A stretch of DNA of 14,268 nt from positions 1-14,268 of the forward strand of contig WQZE01000013.1 in assembly GCA_009780875.1 (NCBI GenBank), read 5' to 3'. The notes beneath the pieces are model-generated. The model searched no databases, was not told the DNA's origin, and saw nothing but the letters and a program-made list of their open reading frames with translations. The position numbers and the translations under genes are program-made. Positions within the stretch are counted from its first letter, which is position 1, and each line of letters opens with the position of its first letter. Below are positions 13,334 through 14,268 of this stretch, piece after piece. The DNA is from Bacillota bacterium. GTDB lineage: Bacteria > Bacillota > Clostridia > Christensenellales > Pumilibacteraceae.

Positions 13334-14170
13334 TCACCGCACACCAATATCCAAACCATAAGGCATTCCAAACCAAGTATATTTCAGCCCAATGTTAACT
13401 CCCTTCCCTTGTATCACCGCATCCACAAATGGATACGCCAGCGCACCAAATCCCGCAATGCCCAACAGTGCCCCAATAATTGACCCAATCGGTCCAGCCA
13501 CGCCACCGATGGCAGCCCCAATCTTGGCTCCCGCTGACGCCAAAATAGCACACACCTTGTAAATTCCTATACCTATCAAAACTGCCGGAATGGGATTCAA
13601 CGCACACGCTATCAGCACATTTTTGATTGTATTATTGGAGATATAAATCCCCCCACGCAAAAACAAATCCTTGGCTCCATCTTCAAACACATTCCCTATA
13701 CTCTCTACATCCCCTACCCCATATTCTTCAATACCCCTAAGCATCTGCACCAATGCACCAAACGCATTGCTATCAAACTGTTCAAACAAAGAATCACCGA
13801 TTTCTTGCGGTTCCGCCCCCTCATCCATCAAACCATAAACACCATCCCATACCGCACCATTCACATACTTGTCCTCAACACTGACCCCAACCCCACTCAC
13901 TTTTACAAAGGATGCATTCGCCAACAAGTCATCCAATTGGTTTTGTGCATCCAAATAGATTTCACGCCTTACTTGGGATTCGCTCATACCTGTGATAACT
14001 CTATTTTTGCTTTGCAAGACACTACTCAAACCAAAACTCATACAAAAAACAAAACAAAGCGATAGTGCCACCACTGCCACCCACCGCTTTTTGGTCATTC
14101 TTGCAAGCCATTGCTTGCTTGTGCCTTTGACACTCTTTACACCTTGTGTACTGTTTACGATTCCTTTCAT
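13334..14170 (-). CDS. Secreted or membrane-anchored protein with Gly/Ala-rich hydrophobic C-terminus, unknown function
   Basis: Not recognised. The 278-residue protein starts at 14170 behind a strong AGGAG eight bases upstream. A basic N-terminus (MTKKRW at 25-30) leads into a hydrophobic helix at 31-50, a signal anchor or signal peptide. Residues 55-180 are acidic and soluble. Residues 184-252 are hydrophobic and rich in Gly and Ala with small-residue spacing (GAKIGAAIGGVAGPIGSIIG at 214-233), resembling membrane-active or helix-packing peptides. The end carries GKGVNIGLKYTWFG (255-268), then MPYGLDIGVR. Two-part architecture plus a coupled four-helix membrane protein downstream recalls toxin or bacteriocin-like pairs with a protective partner, but no family motif supports that. 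Phage holin-like or envelope roles are alternatives. Confidence 0.75.
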   Translation of the reverse strand: MKGIVNSTQGVKSVKGTSKQWLARMTKKRWVAVVALSLCFVFCMSFGLSSVLQSKNRVITGMSESQVRREIYLDAQNQLDDLLANASFVKVSGVGVSVEDKYVNGAVWDGVYGLMDEGAEPQEIGDSLFEQFDSNAFGALVQMLRGIEEYGVGDVESIGNVFEDGAKDLFLRGGIYISNNTIKNVLIACALNPIPAVLIGIGIYKVCAILASAGAKIGAAIGGVAGPIGSIIGALLGIAGFGALAYPFVDAVIQGKGVNIGLKYTWFGMPYGLDIGVR

Positions 14171-14189
14171 AATTTGCTCTCCTAAAATT

Positions 14190-14267
14190 TTATTTTAACA
14201 AGAACACCTTCCATTCATCACACAACCACCAGTCACTACCAAGGCGTACACAATCTCTCGCAAGTTG
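14190..14267 (-). CDS. Possible C-terminal end of an upstream gene (cut by window edge)
   Basis: One minus-strand frame enters from the right edge and reads QLARDCVRLGSDWW, then LCDEWKVFLLK, to a TAA at 14190, which is 19 bases before the next ATG. A second frame (from 14266, ending CVMNGRCSC at 14195) is open too, so the choice is uncertain. Only about 25 codons are visible and no family can be named. Confidence 0.3.
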   Translation of the reverse strand, partial: QLARDCVRLGSDWWLCDEWKVFLLK

Positions 14268-14268
14268 C

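Overview
The window reads as one stretch of a Bacillota (Clostridia-like) chromosome, probably from an uncultured lineage. All real genes lie on the minus strand, so transcription runs from high to low coordinates. The order rpsB-tsf-pyrH-frr-uppS-cdsA-dxr-rseP-ispG-polC is the classic Bacillota block for translation, lipid and isoprenoid genes. polC, the Gram-positive replicative polymerase, supports that placement. No tRNA, rRNA, CRISPR array, transposase or phage gene was seen.

Layout in transcription order. At the right edge (14268-12868) is an unrecognised two-gene unit. It encodes a secreted or anchored protein with a Gly/Ala-rich hydrophobic C-terminus, followed after 4 nt by a four-helix membrane protein. 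A bidirectional terminator (about 12678-12708) ends this unit. Its stem overlaps the -35 box of a good promoter for rpsB, and a perfect 14-bp palindrome sits at the predicted transcription start. Then come rpsB (S2), tsf (EF-Ts with a Lys/Ala/Pro tail), a terminator-like hairpin, pyrH (UMP kinase), frr (ribosome recycling factor), uppS (undecaprenyl-PP synthase), cdsA (CDP-DAG synthase with a ~100-residue hydrophilic insert), dxr, rseP (site-2 protease with decapeptide repeats), ispG, and the first 353 codons of polC, cut by the left edge.

The genes form a functional chain. rpsB, tsf and frr serve translation, and pyrH supplies nucleotides. dxr and ispG make isoprenoid precursors by the MEP pathway, uppS uses them to make the cell-wall lipid carrier, cdsA feeds phospholipid synthesis, rseP is a membrane protease, and polC replicates the chromosome.

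The unusual content is mostly in the spacers, which are long for such an operon. Upstream of dxr (6061-6480) are two decayed tandem copies of the dxr 5' end. Between ispG and polC (1061-2230) is a frameshifted, Cys-containing membrane-anchored gene interrupted by 19 pentamers (TYGCC), and the spacer ends in an octamer array. A near-identical octamer array precedes ispG. Several housekeeping proteins carry low-complexity or repeat insertions (CdsA, RseP, EF-Ts). Together these suggest a genome prone to slippage and tandem duplication. Strand composition is also strongly skewed: the coding strand is G-rich and C-poor, most extremely in the unrecognised genes.
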